Program-made: the position numbers and the translations under genes
Notes under the pieces: generated by a model
The model's input: the letters and a program-made list of their open reading frames with translations, nothing else
Database searches by the model: none
What the model was told of the DNA's origin: nothing
Shown: piece after piece, positions 62,499 through 62,675 of the stretch
Layout of the letters: every line of letters begins with the position of its first letter
How positions within the stretch are numbered: position 1 is the stretch's first letter
Source of the DNA: CAYWKU01 sp964459325
GTDB taxonomy: Bacteria > RBG-13-61-14 > CAYWKU01
DNA length: 62,675 bases
Direction: 5' to 3'
Assembly (NCBI GenBank): GCA_964459325.1
Contig: CAYWKU010000020.1
Coordinates: 1-62,675 of the forward strand

Positions 62499-62675
62499 TC
62501 AACCCATATACCAAAGCGGTTTAAGGTTTTTTTCGTATTTTTTGTCTTTTTTATTCTCTAACTTAACATATTTAGCTTTTGGTGGTTGTCCGCTTGCTAC
62601 ACTCATACAGAGATTGTCTATGGTCGTGTCCCACTTTGTGGGGGAAATTCGGATTTTCCCTCCGGGGACATGTTG
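62499..62675 (-). CDS. C-terminal end of a gene running off the right edge (possible cognate endonuclease)
   Basis: On the minus strand an open frame of 58 codons enters from the window edge and ends at TGA (62501-62499), converging on the methyltransferase. The peptide is lysine-rich and hydrophilic (HVPGGKIRISPTKWDT at its start, LKPLWYMG at its end). Its AT-rich composition matches the methyltransferase. A restriction endonuclease would be expected here, but I recognise no motif. Confidence 0.55.
   Translation of the reverse strand, partial: QHVPGGKIRISPTKWDTTIDNLCMSVASGQPPKAKYVKLENKKDKKYEKNLKPLWYMG

Overview
The window is a 62.7 kb piece of a Gram-negative bacterial chromosome with moderately high GC content and dense coding on both strands. 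It looks like an uncultured, anaerobe-leaning lineage of deltaproteobacterial type. The reasons are a probable selenoprotein, methylmalonyl-CoA mutase with CoA ligases, NapH/NosR-type polyferredoxins, a type IV pilus retraction ATPase and an ABC-dependent surface glycan module. No rRNA, tRNA or CRISPR array was seen, so the lineage remains an inference.

Layout. Positions 1-3.3 kb hold a REP-like inverted repeat, a YihY/BrkB membrane protein and a metallophosphatase-like exported protein. That protein is interrupted by an in-frame UGA followed by a textbook bacterial SECIS hairpin. Positions 3.3-14.9 kb form a plus-strand surface-glycoconjugate cluster: three AlkP-superfamily phosphotransferase-like enzymes, a YfhO protein, a GT39-like glycosyltransferase, a Wzt-type ABC ATPase without its permease, a GT2 glycosyltransferase and two small proteins, mostly translationally coupled. 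Positions 14.9-16.8 kb carry pgpA and cinA, separated by a 148-bp MITE. Positions 16.8-21.9 kb are a minus-strand operon (six-hairpin glycosidase, MoxR ATPase, DUF58, nucleoside phosphorylase). Positions 22.1-31.7 kb hold carA-carB, a PAP2 phosphatase, glmM, a methyltransferase and a large DUF3604 protein. Positions 32.1-42.5 kb hold two acyl-CoA/AMP ligases, dprA-topA, an FMN-binding polyferredoxin and the large methylmalonyl-CoA mutase subunit, with more REP-like repeats and a second, inverted copy of the MITE. Positions 42.6-48.5 kb hold another GT39-like protein, mutS and an FAD oxidoreductase. Positions 48.5-50.6 kb are a cysK gene split by an IS630-family element. Positions 50.8-53.3 kb are a NapH-NapG-like fusion plus a DUF362 protein. 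Positions 53.7-61.5 kb are housekeeping (rarA, pilT, recA, thpR, a cupin, dnaJ, a TPR/periplasmic-binding lipoprotein). The last kilobase is AT-rich and holds an adenine/cytosine-N4 methyltransferase with a consensus promoter and the C-terminal end of a convergent gene that runs off the edge.

The strongest unexpected signals are: (1) the selenoprotein, where Cys-Gly-Sec replaces the expected Cys-Gly-Cys in a metallophosphatase-like protein whose metal-binding motifs look lost; (2) the IS630 insertion that splits cysK exactly in frame, whose own transposase needs a -1 frameshift on an A8 run; (3) a 148-bp MITE present as two nearly identical copies, one of which uses the pgpA stop codon as its target site; (4) an unexplained ~130-nt element in two copies, each lying upstream of a gene in the same orientation, with both terminal pairing and codon-like substitutions; (5) a glycan cluster with three AlkP-family enzymes; (6) a possible restriction-modification pair at the right edge.
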